From: Pohlia nutans
Lineage: Eukaryota > Streptophyta > Bryopsida > Bryales > Mniaceae
DNA: 64,000 nucleotides
Direction: 5' to 3'
NCBI GenBank assembly: GCA_022496805.1
Contig: CM040086.1
Location: 1,304,501 to 1,368,500, forward strand
Shown here: piece by piece, positions 9,930-21,782 of the stretch
How the letters are laid out: each line of letters starts with the position of its first letter
How positions within the stretch are numbered: the stretch's first letter is position 1
Position numbers and translations under genes: made by a program
Notes under the pieces: generated by a model
The model's database searches: none
Seen by the model: the letters and a program-made list of their open reading frames with translations, nothing else
Told to the model about the DNA's origin: nothing

Positions 9930-10737
9930 CCCCCTAAATAACCAACCATCCAATTTTTGAATGGTTTTAGTCAAAGGCCCAAACAATCAAATTTTTTTCC
10001 ACTATGATTTATACGACCAAAAATAGAAGTGATTGAATTAGATACAATTGTATTCTCAACTAGGATGCAATCATTTTGCCAAAATTAGAAAATCGTCCTA
10101 TAGTAGGAAATGGAAGATCATAGATGTTTTTGAACTGAATAATTCACACTCAAGAATGAGATTTTGGAGGGTGTGTGACTTCAAAGTTAAATAGAATTTG
10201 GGATAAATTCTCAAAAATGAAATGAAGAGGTTTAGTAATGACCTATGTCAATACCTCTTCGTTGCAATTTTTCATATCAAGAACAAACTCACACATAATT
10301 ATTGTGAGTTTTATAAGTGAGAGTGACTTATCCATGTACGATTTAGGACAAAACTTTATTTGTTAAATTATGAAAGGAGTTGGTTCATGGATCAAGATTG
10401 GAATACATACACTAATGGAACATCGGAACAAGAGAACACAATCCAAAAAAATAAAACGAGATAACAAAATTTTAAATGCAAAAAATACCACATAGTACAT
10501 GTGTTGTATTTGTAAGTATTTACTATATTTTGAAGTATTTGCAATATTTTGTGTTTTGTTCATAGGTATGTTGATAGTTGCACAACTCCAAATTGAAAAT
10601 TCTTTCTTTAGAAGATGTGTATAACAAATCTCCAAATCTGACCTTTACTATTCAAAATCCAATTCTTCACAGATTTTCTGTTATTTACGATTTCGACATT
10701 GCAGTGACTATAATCTAGTTTGCTAAGCACTAAAGGG
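9930..10737. mobile_element. Possible long TTAA-type element
   Basis: TTAA (9926-9929) followed by CCCCCTAAATAACC, and CACTAAAGGG before TTAA (10738-10741). Only the outermost bases match as inverted repeats and no relative was found in the window, so the boundaries are tentative. Confidence 0.35.
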
Positions 10738-10741
10738 TTAA

Positions 10742-10966
10742 CCCTTAAAGGTCCAGAGAGCCCTTTCCGACCAGTATTATACATTAATATTCCATTGTAT
10801 TTGGTATGGTTCTACACCTCATATTGGTTTAAGATCAAAAGTGAAGTTAAAATTCACGTTGACATGATTTGAATGACCTATTGGAGTCTCAATTTGAAAC
10901 TTTCTATATATGGAAAATGTCAAATATACGCCAACGTATCTACTATCCCCATCAGCCCTTTAAGGG
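10742..10966. mobile_element. TTAA-type MITE, 225 bp
   Basis: Starts CCCTTAAAGGTCCAGAG and ends CAGCCCTTTAAGGG, with TTAA at 10738-10741 and 10967-10970. Its left TTAA is directly preceded by CTAAAGGG, so it abuts another element end and shares a single TTAA. Confidence 0.75.
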
Positions 10967-10970
10967 TTAA

Positions 10971-13877
10971 AGGATAAAGTGAAATTTCAAATCTTGTTTC
11001 AACACCTTGGGATTGTGAAATATCATTAATACTGTGGATTGTATATCATATAAAATTTATGTTGATACTAAATATGATTTAATCCATCAAATTGCTTCCG
11101 AAATTTGATTTAAACATCTATTTTTGAGCTTTATTTTTAGTAACTCTTTTAATAATTCTTTACTTTGAAACTTTAGGTTCGAGTACTTATAAGAACAATG
11201 GAGGGCACCGTGAAATTAGAACCAATAGAAAAAAATTGATACTCTTTTTATAGCCTTTGACAAAATAATTGTAATTTCAACATGGCAAATCAAATTTTTG
11301 GTACACAATACCATGCTTTCACCTATGAAGAAAATTCTCACTATGATGTTGTTTAAATAAATATATAATACAAATATAGATATGATACAACCTAGAAGAA
11401 ACAATTCAATAGAGCTTTTGGATTTATAAACAATTAATTTTTTTTTACTTTGATAAATCCTCAGTTTTGCTAAACCAAAATTTCCGCTTCTTATTTTCTA
11501 TATACCATATTTTCTAAAGGAAAATAAAATGAAAAATTTAATCTATAATTGCCAATATATATAGAGAGACACACACAAGATTGATTAAATTAAATTGTAA
11601 TTGGTCTCAGTTTATGAAAGTACTTCCATGTTTATTGGCCTTCCATGATTTTAACTTGATAACCACTTAAATTTGAAAATTTGAAAATAAAAAATCATCA
11701 ACAACCATTTGCAGCTTGTACTAGCCAGTAGAGTATTCTAAACAACCGTTGGAAACGCTACTAGTTGATAAAATTATCGCGCTAACAAAGTGACTAAATC
11801 TCCAATCGTCCCCACTAACGAATGGGGTACCACTCCAACAAGCCGATCTCATGTGAGTTAATGCCATGGGCATTGAATCCAAACAGTTCATTTCGGACCC
11901 TCGAGCAGCAATTTTACATGCTGCTCAACGCATTGACTAGGAGATTCTTGCAAATGGACCATGTCCAACACAAAATGGGCAAAAGAGGCCTAGTCTGGAG
12001 CAACATGGTACAGAAGGAAAGATGTTGCAGAACGGGCAAAGGATCTCGGCCCAAGCTCCCCGCGACACGGCACGTCGTTGCCTTGGCTACATACATTGTG
12101 GGGCAATCATTGACTCCACATTTCCTACTCGGAACTCGCCCTTTGATGACCCCTTGGTTGGCCCTTTAATGCGCATGCTATTGAGAGGATTACTGGGAAT
12201 GCTCTTAGTTATCAATCAAATGTGAAGAATGAAGCAAGATTATAAACTATATTGTTTATTACTTTTCCCAATGATTGGTTGAAAGAGTTTGACTCATATT
12301 CTCTTGCTCCTTCACGGTTCAACTCACATCGGACGAGGCCTTTAGAGTACACTTGCATGCTTCACCCATCCCTACATTTTGCATTGTACATTCCACTTGC
12401 TACTCACTGAGAACATTATGAGTGAGGTTTGGTTGGGTGTTTGTATGTGAAATCTACAATCATAACATAATTTTAAATAGATTCACATCAGCATGCATGG
12501 CTAGGAAAAATGTCATATCTTTTATAATCTAAATGAACTAAATTAGTAGGAAAATGTTCCTATTGGTTGAAAGTGATAAATTAGGAGAAAACGCAAATTT
12601 CATGAACTTAAAATGCAAATTGTGGGAACCCAGTCACTTTTGTGGGCCTTACTCCAAGCACTTCAAAGATTGTGGGTACCACCCTCTATTATTATGACCG
12701 AATCGGAAGTTTCTCCATTGCATGAAAGTGGCTTGCTCCCGATCAAAATGGTAGGACACACTGTTCGGGAAGATTTTAGAGCCAACCAGTCAATGTCCTC
12801 TATTTTCCAAAAGCAATCGGTTTTTTTAAGATTATATTCAGTATATTTTGTATATGAATACTAAATATAATTATTTTTCAGTCATTTAGTTCGGTGTTTT
12901 GCCTCTATTCTTGAAGTTCAACCAGCTATTTTCAAAAACTAATCGGCTCACTTGTAACTAACTGACGGTTCTTCCCGGACAGTGGTAGGACAGGTCGAGC
13001 AGGGCATTTTTTTAAGGCAAAATGTTGCCAGATTGCATTAGAAAAAAACAATTTCGCCCAAAAAAATGGCCAAAAACCATTAAACGTTTCGCTAGAAAAC
13101 TTAAGTTCAAAAATTTCTTGGATGAAATCGCCACATTGTGGATGACAATAATACAATTTATATGTGATGTCTTCTAATGTGAATTTTTTCTATTGAACAT
13201 GTAGACAAATGTTGAAATATAGAGCACCACTATAACATTTTATGTCGCCACTTTGGCAAGTCAAGAAAAATGAAATAAATGCCCTACGGTGGAGCATGGT
13301 GAAACAAGCTACCATACCCCACATAGCAAGTTCAAACACATGCTTGTTGAACAATTTAGTCTTTTGAAAGATTTTATTTTCACAAATGTCATATTTTCCG
13401 AATTTTCTTTGGGTTTCATATTATAAAAAAAACTAATTTTTATTTTAAAAATTCTGTTTGTAGAATTATTTTCTGCCGACCCTGACCCTGCTCTTGGGCT
13501 ACGGTAGTAGCTATGTACGGGTGTGGGCTTGCGATTCACATGACTTTGGTTTATATTGTAACAAGAATAATATTGTATGTTTTTTTCTCATGTTAGTTTA
13601 TATCATAAAGTATATAAATGCTCAGAATAGAATCTGGGCATCATTATAGGTTTCAGAGGCTGTCGTCTGTCACCAAATGACAGACCTGGTCTGTACTCTC
13701 GGCTTCTGTAGCTCGCATTCCAGTGGCAGGAAACATCAATACAATCAGAACCCATTTGTTTAAATGGGATGAGGATGATGTGCATCATGTTTCATTATTG
13801 TTAGATGTTCCTTACAGTGGAAAAAAATGGACTTATTACTTTCATGTCAGTCATGGTCACATATATTCCTACTACAT
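10971..13877. other. AT-rich intergenic DNA, no recognised gene
   Basis: Only short open frames without known domains. Minor features: inverted sequences CACTGTTCGGGAAGA (near 12760) and TCTTCCCGGACAGTG (near 12970) about 220 bp apart, and near 13470-13510 a degraded stretch (CTGCCGACCCTG) recalling the CCGTACGTGG family. Confidence 0.45.
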
Positions 13878-14045
13878 TGAAATCACCATATACTGTGGGT
13901 ACATTCATCCACTTTGACAAATTATCATCCACTTTGAACAGTTTTCATCCAATTTGGATGAATTTTAGTACAATATTATGAAAATTAATTATTCATAAAG
14001 CCTCTCGTAAATACCGTGGGCCACAGTATATGGTGATTTCATTGA
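13878..14045. repeat. Small foldback element with 21-bp inverted ends
   Basis: GAAATCACCATATACTGTGG at the left recurs as its complement CCACAGTATATGGTGATTTC at the right (14021-14040). Inside are three TCATCCACTTTG-like units. Probably a MITE, but no duplication was resolved. Confidence 0.7.
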
Positions 14046-14089
14046 AACTGAAGAGGAACATGTACACAATACACTCAGAACTCTGTTAT

Positions 14090-14330
14090 ATCACCCATTT
14101 GGTACTCTATTAACAGAGTTCAAAGGGGTGATATAGTAATACACTGCAGTGTGACAATAAAGAGTACTGTATATCACCCATTCGGTACTCTGTTAGTGAT
14201 ATACTGCAGTGTGATAATAAAGAGTACTATATATATCACCCATTTGGTACTTTGTTAGTGATATACTGCAGTGTGATAATAAAGAGTCTGTGGAGATACC
14301 CGAATGTGATATTGGAGTGTGATAATAGGG
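14090..14330. repeat. Tandem array, ~60-bp unit, about 3.5 copies
   Basis: Successive units contain ATATCACCCATTTGGTACT, then a GTGATATA stretch, then CTGCAGTGTGATAATAAAG. Copies run about 14090-14170, 14171-14230, 14231-14291, with a degenerate partial unit to 14330. The first unit has about 20 extra bases (ACAGAGTTCAAAGGGG). Confidence 0.85.
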
Positions 14331-14660
14331 AGTGCAGACTGTACTGTTGTTTTCTCTGCAATGAATTCACTTTCATCAATTTGTGTGTGTGTGTGTTTTT
14401 TTTTTAATTTAAAAAATGGACCCTTATAGCTCCCTCATGGGAACATAACATTTTGGTGACGGAGTGACTATGGGGCGGTCAGTTGGTTGATTGAGTAATA
14501 TGGCATGGTATGGAATTCAAGCTGGTGAGTTGGCAGAAAATTATTGTTGTTATAATTATCATGCCACTCTAACATTCAACTGAAGCTATGACAAACTTTC
14601 TTGTTGTTCGAGCCCTTCAGTAGGTCCGAGTCATGCCTGGCCTGGTGGGTATTCTTGCTA

Positions 14661-14999
14661 CCGTACGTGGAAGGCAGGGTCGGCGGAAAATAATTCCCCA
14701 TAAAAATGCCGAAAAAATAATTAAATTTGTTAAGTATTTAGTCAAAATCAATAAAAATAAAGTCAACAAAATGTCGAAAAAAAATAAAACAAACTCAAAC
14801 CATAACACTCAACAAAATTGGATGAAAACATAACACTCAACGTTAAAAAATTTAAAAACGTTTAGCAGCTGGAAAATTTTAATGGTGGCTATTAATAGCC
14901 GGTTTTCTTAATAATTACTTTTGAAAGTGCCGACCTCCACTATTTCAACTTTTATTAATTAATCGACATGAAAGTGCTGACCCTGCCTTCCACGTACGG
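14661..14999. mobile_element. TA-flanked MITE, CCGTACGTGGAAGGC family, copy 2 (intact, 339 bp)
   Basis: Same ends as 4490-5149, flanked by TA (14659-14660, 15000-15001). It preserves the pre-insertion sequence GCTATTAATAGCC at about 14889-14901. Confidence 0.92.
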
Positions 15000-15044
15000 T
15001 ATTTGCCTTCATTTCTCAACTCTTGAAAGGAGCATTCACCTTAA

Positions 15045-16168
15045 CCCCAAAAGCCCATGCGTTCATTTTTTGGACGATGTACAGATTTCATTGACTATTT
15101 CTCATCCGTCATGCACTTTTTGTGGTGTGGATTTTTTACTAAATATTTTATGGAAAGTTAGCTTCATGCATGTATTATCCGATTAGAAAAAGGATGATTT
15201 GTGAAATTTTTATGCCTCATTTCATATTGCATTGATTCACCAAAAATTTCTAAAATCTAAGTTCAAAAGTGTTCAAAAGTGCTCTTGAAAAAGTCAACTC
15301 ATAAAATTAAGCAACCTAAAAATCTCCAAAAATCAAGACACTTAGAGTATTACATTTCAACTCATCATAACAAATTTCATCTTCAAATTGTCAATATCTT
15401 GTTCTTAATTGAATTACAAAAACAATTTTGAATTTTAAGTTTCAAAATTTAAACATAAATATTGGTGATAGCAATCATAGATCTAACCGCATGGATAGAA
15501 TCTAAAATTCATAATGTAAAACTTTTATTCATACATCAAGTTTAACCCCAAAGTGACGGATCAACCATTTTATGGTCTCTGCCCTTTTTTTATGGGCTGC
15601 CCGAAATAGAAAAAATATTTTTATAGAAAATAAAAAGTATTTTTAAATAGGTAATCAAGTCTACTTTCCAACCCAATTTGAATTATGTCAATCCGAGTTA
15701 AACTCCACCCGGGAGAAATTTTCAAAGAAAAACACTTCTACATTGTCTAGTGTTAGAAAACTTACTATTTGGGGAAAGTAATGTTGTTCTCTCCGTTGAA
15801 AAATTTGCAATTTTTGATTTTAGAATAGAATGTCTAGTTTTAACAAATCATACAAAATTTCAAATTCTAAAAATAAAATTTGTGATTCTTATAAATATTT
15901 GAAGTTAAATGGTTCTAAATTCATTATGAGATGATAAAAAGCTATTTTTTGATATTTGACCGTATGGAAAATTACTAAACATCAAGCTCCTCATTTTCTC
16001 TTTTGGACCAAACTTCATCAAAGTTGAAGAAGTAATTTTTTATAACACATTTATGTTTTGCCCTTACCCCCTCTGTCATTTAGGGGTTAAAATATCCCTT
16101 TTAGTTCCATTTTACAATGCATCTTTGCAAAACTGTCGAATCTAGAGAGGGTTGTGTGCATTTAGGGG
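15045..16168. mobile_element. TTAA-type MITE (GATGTACAGATTTCAT subfamily), interrupted by a second one
   Basis: Starts CCCCAAAAGCCCATGCG and ends GTGCATTTAGGGG, with TTAA at 15041-15044 and 16169-16172. Without the inner element and one TTAA it is about 579 bp. Relatives are 53255-53811 and the reverse-oriented 52170-52924. Another partial reverse copy begins near 43100. Confidence 0.85.
15546..16086. mobile_element. TTAA-type MITE, GTGACGGATCAACC subfamily, copy 1, 541 bp, nested
   Basis: Starts CCCCAAAGTGACGGATC and ends CTGTCATTTAGGGG; TTAA at 15542-15545 and 16087-16090. Near-identical to 51414-51955 over its whole length, with only scattered substitutions noticed. Confidence 0.92.
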
Positions 16169-16170
16169 TT

Positions 16171-16242
16171 AAAGCGTGCGTGTCTACTACAATATTGTGA
16201 CACGGCTGAAATGTCAGACTATAGTAGATACGCACGCTTTTA
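16171..16242. repeat. 72-bp hairpin element AAAGCGTGCG, copy 1
   Basis: AAAGCGTGCGTGTCTACTA and the complement TAGTAGATACGCACGCTTT fold into a nearly complete stem. A related, half-diverged copy is at about 52083-52150. It directly follows the TTAA of the preceding element. Confidence 0.75.
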
Positions 16243-16275
16243 GGTAAATGCTCTCTTTCAGGTATAGTTTCCTTA

Positions 16276-16809
16276 GGGGCGGTTTACACTACGGACCAAG
16301 AACTTGTCCCATGCAGCTCTAAAATCTGTGATTGGCTCCATCAACTCGTCCCGGGATGACTTGGGTTTACACTACGAGAAAAAAAGAAAAGTGACCAAAG
16401 GAGTTGAGGTCCCCAAAAAACAATATTTAAGGCCTACATTATCCACTAACATGGTCCAACGGCAAAAGAGGTGGTCTTGTAGAAAAAGCAAGGGCCCATG
16501 GGAGAGAAATGCCGTTATAATATTTTTTTAATGAGCAATTCCAAAAAAAACAAAAGATTAATTTCTTTTCCAAAATTGCCATTATTAGACATATACTAAA
16601 AAAATCAGCATATCCACTTTTTAGTAAATGGTCATTCCTCTTGGTCCCGTGCTTGGTCCACATTCCGTTTACACCTAGAGAAGGACCCATGAACCTTGTA
16701 AATTGATTTTTTAATAACTCGGACCATGGAAGTGGTCCAATGAAGTGTGATCATGGAATTAATCCATTTTCCTTGGTCACAGCTCTTGGTCCGTAGTGTA
16801 AACTGCCCC
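16276..16809. mobile_element. PIF/Harbinger (Tourist)-like MITE, 534 bp, TSD TTA
   Basis: Ends GGGGCGGTTTACACTACGGA and complement, flanked by TTA (16273-16275, 16810-16812). The terminus resembles the GGGCCGCTTCACACTA family at 34549, 41042 and 63489. Open frames inside are incidental. Confidence 0.85.
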
Positions 16810-18147
16810 TTAGTTGCTACCAAAAATCAGCGGGTCTGTGACCTTCTGCAATGAATTTTATCCATTTCCCCCCTATTTAAAAATAAATAAAAATTCAGTG
16901 CTGTAGTTAATTCTGACTGTGCTTTTTTTTTTTTTTTTTTTTTTTTGGAACAAATTCAAGAATCAATTGCTGAGAATAAAATACAGAGCCACCACACCAG
17001 GACCGATGGGGAAGAAAGGCCTAAAACTAAGAGAGAAAGTCGGGAGGAGGGTCCTTCCAGGCAATATGCCACTCTCGTTTACTGCAGAGCAAACGCTGTT
17101 TACCCCAGATCTGATCAAACTTGGTGAGCTCCGTATCACTAAACTGAGTTGGCTTTGAGCTTGGTTGAGGCCCAGGCACTACGGCCGTAATCAGTGATAC
17201 CTTTCCAAATAGTGCTCTTGATTCTTTGATTCCAATTCTGACTCTGCTTTTTGCTGAATTTCAAACTCAGTAACGAGATCTTGTTTTTTTCTTTTTTCTT
17301 TTTACACAAAGGAGCTTTATTCTGATGCAAGTTACCCAAAGAAAAACAACAACTGAACCAGAAACATTCTGAAGCAAGGACTGGCCAGAAACATTTTGGT
17401 TTTTTTCAGGAACAAGATCTTGGATGGCATGCATTACACCAAAATAATTATTAGATCTTGGATGGCAATCATGGCATATATTACATCAAAATAATTATTT
17501 GATCTCATCCATTCTAATTTTCACTTATCTTTGGGAGCACACTTTGATTTTCAAAAAGACATATGAGATATGGACATGTATGCAAAACCATACGTATGAA
17601 TTTGTGATCTATACATTAGGAAGGTAGTTTCTTTGTTTTGTTTGTTTTGTTCTGTATATCATGTTTGGCATCTCCCAAACCGTGGGTTGTCTGATACATT
17701 TTTGGTATCGTCGGAAAGCTGTTGACGAGGAGGAGTGTACTGAAATCGTTTTATCACTTTTGAACTTAGAGTATGGAAGTTATGGGTTTTTAATCAATTT
17801 GTTTCATTAAAAATAGAATTAAATTATGAATAAATTATTCTCAAAATAAAAATAAAAATAAGAGCATGACTAAATCACAGGTAACATTGGGTCAACGGCG
17901 CATGGCTACACCAATAAAAATTATTTGGGCATCCAAACCTAACAACCATTTCTATACAGTTTCTCATCCATGTATGCCAATTTTGCCCAAATCTATATAA
18001 CACTCAATAAACATAAAGAATACCCTCCCTCAAATGAAATGATGAGGAATATACCTCATCATCTTGTCACCTCCATCATTAACTAAGGGGTGCGTACCAA
18101 GGGCAAATAGAACTCCACCAAGGCTGCCCTTATTTTAAGCTCATGCC
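16810..18147. other. Intergenic, AT-rich, low-complexity tracts
   Basis: Holds a 24-base-scale poly(T) tract near 16923-16946, T-rich DNA near 17283-17304 and (AAAAT)n near 17850. No gene recognised. Confidence 0.45.
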
Positions 18148-18149
18148 AT

Positions 18150-18379
18150 AAGGTTCTTTAGCCCTTGTAAGTTGTACCTATAAATAAGAGTCGTTGCATG
18201 AGAATTGTTGTAGCGGATTCTAAAATAGTGGACATGTCACGTAATTCTTTAGTTGAAGAATGATGGTGGAGAGTTGAAAGTCCACAACAGCCCTGCTCTT
18301 AAAATCACAGCTTTTGAATTTTTTTTATCTTTCATGCAGTGAGAGCAAAAGAGTAAACCCTTGCAAGGGCTAAAGAATC
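18150..18379. mobile_element. AAGGTTCTTTAGCCCTTG family element, copy 2 (uninterrupted)
   Basis: Left AAGGTTCTTTAGCCCTTG, right complement CAAGGGCTAAAGAATCT, about 230 bp. Homologous to 9540-9885 without the CACTA insertion. A shorter relative with AAGGTTCTT ends is at 25590-25766. Confidence 0.78.
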
Positions 18380-21300
18380 TGATGGGAAAAGCTACTTACT
18401 TATGTATGAAAGTGCCAAAATGTTTGTTTCTCTAGCTCCAAAAATGATTTTAAAAATAAAAATAAAAATAAAAATCCCTGAGCACAAGCTTAGCTTCACT
18501 GTTGAGCAATGACACCCTGGATTAATAATGTTATGACTAATGTAGGATTTCACCGCTCTGGTTAGAAAAGAGTGTATTATTGTCTTTGCCCCAGCAGGGA
18601 AGAGACTGTTTTCAAGGAGTTACATGACTAAACACAGTCATAAAAGTAAATCTAGGATAACACTAAGGCAGACAGAGACCTAGCGACTAGCCACTTGTTT
18701 TGGGCACAGTACATAGATCACAGAGCCGTGTTGCAAAGCATTTTTCTGGTAAAACACATGTTTGCAAAACCTGCCTCACTGTGGTGGGATTTGCATGTTC
18801 CTTCGAAGTATTAATTTAAAAGTGTAGGGTTCTGGTGGAGTGGTCCCCAGCCCTAAAAGCCAAGTTTTGTTAATCGGAGAAGAAATGAATCAAATGATTG
18901 AGCATGATTTGAAAGGGACCGACTCAAATGAAGGAGTCTGGCAAACTTGTCTCCCCAGCAGCCCATACACTCACTATGATATTCTTCTTCAATTCATAGT
19001 TTATTAAGCCGTCCACAATGGATAATGCGGGCTCTAACACAGGTTGAATCTCTCTAGGTTTTGGTGCCAATATGGATAAGTTGTGGGCTTCACAATCTGC
19101 GGCTGGCTGCTGATTCCACCTGAGCCGCTCCCCTCATCACATGCTTTGCATCAGCCAACTGAACCCACTATTTTACTCACTGTGTTTTTTTACTGTTCAA
19201 TGGCATGCCGCTTGTCAATTAATTAGTAAGTTATCAGAACGTGAGAATCTGTGCACAAGTTTGGAACAGAAAATTCATGCAAACACCTGGGTAATGACTC
19301 CATATACAGTATAGCACCCAAAGAAGCAGGGTTGCCATATCGGACACAAATGGGCAGATAGGATCCCGGATAGGATGGTCCTTTTGCCTTGCTAGCGTTG
19401 AAAAAATTAGGGTTTTGATAGGGGATATGTTTAGTGGATAGACACCTTTTTGTCGTATCAGACGTTGATGTCGACTATTTAATTAGGGCAAGTGTCAAAT
19501 ATGTTATACAACTTGGATGAAAAATCCATAATATTTTAGGCTTTTTTCATGAATATTCTAAAAATATGCTTGTCTAAGAGATGAGGGGTCTACTAGATGT
19601 CTTTGACATTGTATACGACACTTTGTCTAGTGGTCGAGTAAGACAACCCTGATGTTCAAATATGTTTGAATGTTTTCGTTAAATTGAGAAAACCAAGAGA
19701 CCAAGTTGGCAGAGCACATCAGTCCTTTAGGCACCGTGACAACCATGCAAAGAAGCGCACCTCCCCATGAGGCAGCCAACCCTGTCCTCATTTAAATAGA
19801 TGTCGGGTTCACTGTTCAATCTCCTTTAATAAAAGTGAGAGCAGGTCCTCTGAAAGACATCCGCCAACCCGTCCAACACCCGTCCTTGTGGAGCCCAGCT
19901 CATGAGAGCGGGCACGGGGGCCTCTAAGATTTGGCCGGCCGGACGGATGAAGCAGACGTACCCCGGGCTGTTGTTGTATAGCCTAACTTATTTCCTGTAC
20001 GTAAAATTGAGATGTCGTTGCAGACAGTGAAGGTACGAAGTGGGGATTAATTGTTACGAGTTTGAAAGTGGCAGCCAGTGAGTCAATTCCATGGCTGGGG
20101 AGGTTAAATGAATGTCGTGAGGCAACTAACTGCTTCTGTACGAGAGTTGTCTGAGCTGTAAGTGACTGGGTATTGGGGTCACATGTCCCAAATCCCGAGG
20201 AAGGAAATCAGGCGGGGCGCGCAGGTGCAGCAGAGAGGGGCCTGATGTCCATGTGCAATTGTTCCCAAACCAAGGCAAAATAATTCCATGGTGACGCTCA
20301 TCAGGAACCAGCAAGCAAGCAAGCAATACTACCTATGCACTTACCAGTTCAGTTGGGAATGGTACGATCAGCTATGACACACATGGGATGTGTGCACTCC
20401 ACTTGCATTGCATTGTTTCTGTTCTAAAGCTGATCGGTCCGCCTGTGGAATCTTCATATCCTATTAGGTTGTTGGGGCTCATTTATGGATGGATTTCTTG
20501 AGTGTCGTTGAAGGTTCCGGGCATGACTCGCTCTGACCAACAGACAACCCATGTTGCCACGCCTCGTCAACCCGGGCGGAGCCCTCATACCCGGACAAAT
20601 GTCAAGCCAAGGGATTATGTCGTGAATACACAAGTGTCACAATGTAAGCGGAGCATCTAAGACCACTACACTACTTTTTGCTAATAGTGCGGGGTGCTAA
20701 TATTGTACTTTCCCTTACATTTCTAAAATGTTGTAATAATTCAATTTGGGATGTAACCATATTAGGCATGACCAATACACTTTCATATGTAGTACCAAAA
20801 CGTTCACCGTGCGTGTGATACTAATTCCAAAGGCCGAAATTTACACCCAATCATTTGCTTACACACTTACACTAGGAACACGAATTCATTGTACACTGAT
20901 ACAAAATACAAAGTCAAATATACAACAAGGACACATGAGAGGGGCAAGCACTAAAAACCCACCTTGACTATTAGCCAAAAGTAGTGTACCATCACATTCA
21001 AAATTTGATGTCACGAGTTATCGTTTCCACACCCTTGAATTGCTATGTGTCCCTCTATATAGTCCATAAACCAATCACAATCACTATACATGGGTAGTCA
21101 TTATTGTTCATTAATCTAAGATACCCAAACCTTCCTTAAATTGGCTATAGAAGGACGTATTGACGTACATCATTGTATCCTGCCTCATATTCCGTGGTCC
21201 GGCTCTTTCACCACTCAAAATATGTATGTTGAATTTTATCCACTTTCAGAGTGATGAGAGAATTCAGTGGTAGTGTGAACATGCTCTTACAACTTGAATT

Positions 21301-21441
21301 GACCCTTTATTTGTCAATTTAGACAAATCTCAATACTTATTATTATGAGCATGGTAATTTTGTTCTACCATGCAACATTATCAATAGAGTTTGTCCAAAG
21401 TTGATGTGATATTGTTTTTGCCATTTAGTGTGGTACTTTTA
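18380..21441. other. Intergenic, no recognised gene
   Basis: Contains (AAAAT)n near 18450 and a more GC-balanced stretch around 19700-20650. The sequence CACTACTTTTTGCTAATAGT (near 20666) and the complement-like stretch near 20970 suggest inverted ends of a roughly 320-bp element, with a related motif near 47965. No convincing coding sequence. Confidence 0.4.
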
Positions 21442-21779
21442 CACTAGTAAAAAAGGTGACGCTCTCCAGAGAGATGCAAAGGCAAAATCAAAGTGTATGC
21501 GTGGAATTGGGCACCACCTGCTTGAGCAACTCCTTCGACAATGCCACCTTTTCTACTACACTAAATAGGTAGATTAGTGTTAGATAATTATAAGATTTGA
21601 AAATATTATAGATTTTTACTCTCGATAATTTTTTTTACCAAAGACATTGATTCCAATTCTATTGAAAGATCCCCATCTTGACCAATATAGAGGGGAAAAA
21701 AATTGATCAACAGTAAAAACTTACAACATGTTTATGTAAATTAGTGTATCTAACACTAATCTACCTATTTAGTGTAGTG
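21442..21779. mobile_element. CACTA-type MITE split by a TA-flanked MITE, TSD TTA
   Basis: Starts CACTAGTAAAAAAGGTGAC; its right end CCTTTTCTACTA-GTG is split after TA by 21559-21774. Three-base duplication TTA at 21439-21441 and 21780-21782. The rejoined length is about 120 bp, like 38382-38501. Confidence 0.88.
21559..21774. mobile_element. TA-flanked MITE, CACTAAATAGGTAGATTAG ends, 216 bp, nested
   Basis: Terminal inverted repeat of about 28 bp (CACTAAATAGGTAGATTAGT and complement), flanked by TA at 21557-21558 and 21775-21776. The TA target lies in the right terminus of the CACTA element. Confidence 0.88.
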
Positions 21780-21782
21780 TTA

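Noticed and set aside
9930..10737. Confident call of an 808-bp TTAA element
   Set aside because: Ends match only over a few bases and there is no second copy; kept as tentative only.
14090..14330. CRISPR-like array
   Set aside because: Units are contiguous with no unique spacers, in plant nuclear DNA; it is an ordinary tandem repeat.
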